This document shows, in pieces, positions 19,511 to 21,505 of a stretch of 21,505 nt of DNA (position 1 is the first letter of the stretch; every line of letters starts with the position of its first letter). Under the pieces are notes generated by a model. It searched no databases, had not been told where the DNA came from, and was given only the letters and a program-made list of their open reading frames with translations. The stretch comes from an uncultured Gammaproteobacteria bacterium. Lineage in GTDB: Bacteria > Pseudomonadota > Gammaproteobacteria > Pseudomonadales > Azotimanducaceae_A. The stretch spans positions 1 through 21,505 of the forward strand of contig CAJWGQ010000021.1 of assembly GCA_913041025.1 (NCBI GenBank), read 5' to 3'. A program made the position numbers and the translations under genes.

Positions 19511-20563
19511 ATGTCCGAATTAACTTCTAAATCGCCAGATAATGAGATTCCTTTGACGGACTCCGACATTCTGGATTCAGAGAAATTAGCCGAAGTTTAC
19601 GACGTCGTAAGTGATGACTTCCTTGTGGTGAACGACCTAATCCCCAAAATGCTGTCTTCTGAGGTTGAATTAGTTGAAGAAATTGGCAGCTATATCGTCA
19701 AGGCCGGCGGCAAGCGTTTTAGACCCTTGCTGGTGCTTCTGACTTCAGGTCTTTTCAACACCAAGAACATGGACGCAAACAAACTAGCAATAGTGATCGA
19801 ATTTCTCCATACCGCGACGCTACTGCACGACGATGTGGTAGACAAATCTGCGCTTAGACGAGGTCGATTAACAGCCAACGAGAAATGGGGAAACCCTCCC
19901 AGCGTTCTGGTCGGAGACTTTCTATACAGCAGAGCGTTTCAACTGATGGTTGAAATCGGAAATCTGAACGTCATGAAAATTCTCTCAGATGCCACAAACC
20001 TAATTGCTGAAGGGGAAGTGATGCAGCTCGCTAACCTGGGCAATTTCTCCTTGTCTGTGGATAGCTATCGAGCGGTCATCAACTGCAAAACGGCTCTTTT
20101 GTTCGAATCTGCCACCCATTCAGCTGGCGTTCTCGCGATGTCAAATAGTCCAAAAGTCAATGAAGACCACGTCGCTTCTATTAGATCCTACGGGCATCAC
20201 TTTGGGATGGCTTATCAATTGGTGGATGACCTTTTGGACTACGTCGGGGACAAAACGATAATGGGCAAGAACACGGGCGACGATCTGTCCGAAGGCAAAT
20301 TGACTCTTCCGATCATACTGGCTCTTGCTAAGACTAACGGCAAGGAAAAGGACACTCTGCTCTATGCGCTGAAACAAAAATCATCAGCTAATATGGAAGA
20401 GATCGTTGGAATAATCACCAAAAGCGGCGCGATCGAAGACACCCGAAAAGCAGCGCTCCACGAGATCCAACAAGCGCGAAGGCATCTGTTAAATCTTCCC
20501 GAAAATGAGTATCGATGTGCTCTTGAAAGCCTGACAGACTACAGTGCCAATCGTATCTTTTAG
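19511..20563 (+). CDS. ispB: Octaprenyl (long-chain polyprenyl) diphosphate synthase
   Basis: Trans-prenyltransferase that builds the quinone side chain from isopentenyl diphosphate. The 350 residues contain GGKRFRP, the first aspartate-rich motif LLHDDVVD (Asp107-Asp111) with RRG after it, SVLVGDFLYSRAF, and the second motif DDLLD (239-243), followed by GKNTGDDLSEGKLTLP. EFLHTATLLHDD has small residues upstream of the first motif, which fits a long product; the exact chain length is not readable. The N-terminus is about 25 residues longer than in E. coli and acidic. No good Shine-Dalgarno precedes the ATG. Divergent from rplU as in other gammaproteobacteria. Confidence 0.95.
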   Translation: MSELTSKSPDNEIPLTDSDILDSEKLAEVYDVVSDDFLVVNDLIPKMLSSEVELVEEIGSYIVKAGGKRFRPLLVLLTSGLFNTKNMDANKLAIVIEFLHTATLLHDDVVDKSALRRGRLTANEKWGNPPSVLVGDFLYSRAFQLMVEIGNLNVMKILSDATNLIAEGEVMQLANLGNFSLSVDSYRAVINCKTALLFESATHSAGVLAMSNSPKVNEDHVASIRSYGHHFGMAYQLVDDLLDYVGDKTIMGKNTGDDLSEGKLTLPIILALAKTNGKEKDTLLYALKQKSSANMEEIVGIITKSGAIEDTRKAALHEIQQARRHLLNLPENEYRCALESLTDYSANRIF

Positions 20564-21505
20564 GCTCATCTCGTCTTTAATTTTCTTAGTAGCGCTTCCA
20601 TGCTATTTGACGGCAAATGCCCAACCAAAAAAGGAATTGAATTTTAATCCATGCGAGCTATCAACCTTAGATGGTCGAGGCATGCTCTCTGCTTTATGTG
20701 CAGACTGGAAGCAACCAATAGACCCAGGTGATGCAAAGAGCACACAAATAGATCTTTTCGTAGTCAAAGTCAGTTCCGCTTCCCCCAATCCTAAGCCTGA
20801 TCCTTTGTTGATAATAAACGGCGGACCCGGAGGTTCGTCAGTCGATCTCCTGGTCGACCTAGCTGGCGCTAACGTATTCAGAAGAATATTAAATAAAAGA
20901 GATGTTATTGTGATGGATCAGAGAGGCACCGGCCGATCATCCTCCCTCGCTTGTCCTGCGCTCGCAGACAATCAGCTACAAATAACAGATACAGATATCA
21001 AATTGCTCACGAAGGAATGCCTAGGACAACTCAATTACGATCCAAGATATTTTTCGACGACCCATGCAGTCCAAGACATCGAAAGTCTACGAATCGCCCT
21101 TGGAAAAGATCAGCTTAATGTTTACGGTGTATCTTATGGCACCAGGGTCGCCATGGAGTACGCCCGTCGATTCGAACAATCGACAAGAACGCTTATCCTT
21201 GATGGTGTAGTTCCGCCAACCATAGCCCTCGGGCCCGGCGTCGCCACTAAAAGCCAAGAGGCTCTTGATCTAGTTTTTGAGCAATGTCGCGAATCCGTCC
21301 CATGTAATGACGCGTTCCCAAGCCTTGACGAGAAGTTTTGGGATTTGATGACAAGGCTAGAGAAACATCCTGTAAACACGAAATTCCAGGACCCAAGGTC
21401 AGGCGATCCCATCGAGGTTGAAGTCGAAAAAGAGCATTTAGCGTTAGTGGTCAGAATGTCTCTTTACAACCCGGAACTAAGATCCCTATTGCCATATCTC
21501 ATTTA
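20544..21505 (+). CDS. Exported alpha/beta hydrolase, proline iminopeptidase/tripeptidyl aminopeptidase-like (S33 type), C-terminus cut by window edge
   Basis: About 320 residues are visible and the frame is still open at the right edge. The frame starts at a GTG (20544) inside the last codons of ispB, with a stop just upstream, and overlaps ispB by 20 bases. The N-terminus has one Arg and a hydrophobic core ending TANA-QP, a good signal peptidase I site after residue 26, so the protein is probably periplasmic or secreted. INGGPGGS (from about residue 91) is the oxyanion-hole motif of this family, VIVMDQRGTGRSS follows, and the nucleophile elbow GVSYGTR places Ser197. Cysteine pairs after the elbow (EQCRESVPCND) suggest disulfides. 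The catalytic Asp and His would lie beyond the window. It is probably a peptidase or ester hydrolase; the substrate is unknown. Confidence 0.88.
   Translation, partial: MPIVSFRLISSLIFLVALPCYLTANAQPKKELNFNPCELSTLDGRGMLSALCADWKQPIDPGDAKSTQIDLFVVKVSSASPNPKPDPLLIINGGPGGSSVDLLVDLAGANVFRRILNKRDVIVMDQRGTGRSSSLACPALADNQLQITDTDIKLLTKECLGQLNYDPRYFSTTHAVQDIESLRIALGKDQLNVYGVSYGTRVAMEYARRFEQSTRTLILDGVVPPTIALGPGVATKSQEALDLVFEQCRESVPCNDAFPSLDEKFWDLMTRLEKHPVNTKFQDPRSGDPIEVEVEKEHLALVVRMSLYNPELRSLLPYLI

Noticed and set aside
21134..21412. 92-codon minus-strand frame at the right end
   Set aside because: Antisense to the hydrolase gene, whose motifs are clear on the plus strand.

Overview
The window is chromosomal housekeeping DNA from a gammaproteobacterium. 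The proteins resemble their Pseudomonas/E. coli counterparts throughout, and several gene neighbourhoods are typical of that class: holD-rimI-prfC, ilvI-ilvH-ilvC-pssA-msrP-msrQ, rluD-pgeF divergent from bamD, and murJ-ribF-lspA-fkpB next to rpsT/proB/obgE/rpmA/rplU/ispB. The DNA looks moderately AT-rich and is very compact. Most neighbours are separated by tens of bases or overlap by 1-20 bases, and TTG starts are frequent. This suits a streamlined free-living (possibly marine) gammaproteobacterium, but the genus cannot be named from the sequence alone.

Layout from left to right. Positions 1-2576 (minus): holD-rimI-prfC, that is a polymerase III psi-like protein, the ribosomal S18 acetyltransferase and release factor 3, whose C-terminus is cut by the window edge. 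Positions 2650-3714 (plus): a type I DAHP synthase, the entry step of aromatic synthesis. Positions 3695-9497 (minus): ilvI-ilvH-ilvC (branched-chain amino acids), pssA (phosphatidylserine synthase) and msrP-msrQ (periplasmic methionine sulfoxide repair). Positions 9730-11429 (minus): rluD-pgeF. Positions 11498-12436 (plus): bamD. Positions 12461-15997 (minus): murJ-ribF-lspA-fkpB, without the ileS and ispH genes usually found there. Positions 16059-16325 (plus): rpsT. Positions 16349-19326 (minus): rplU-rpmA, a terminator, then obgE-proB. Positions 19511-21505 (plus): ispB, followed by an overlapping exported alpha/beta hydrolase that runs off the right edge.

I found no tRNA, rRNA, CRISPR array, insertion sequence, phage gene, toxin-antitoxin pair or defence island. 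No stretch of more than about 235 bases lacks a gene. I see no evidence for an undescribed system. The points worth a second look are about gene order (missing ileS, ispH and yjjG), divergence (the psi-like protein), start-codon choice, promoter and gene overlaps, and the partial exported hydrolase at the right end.
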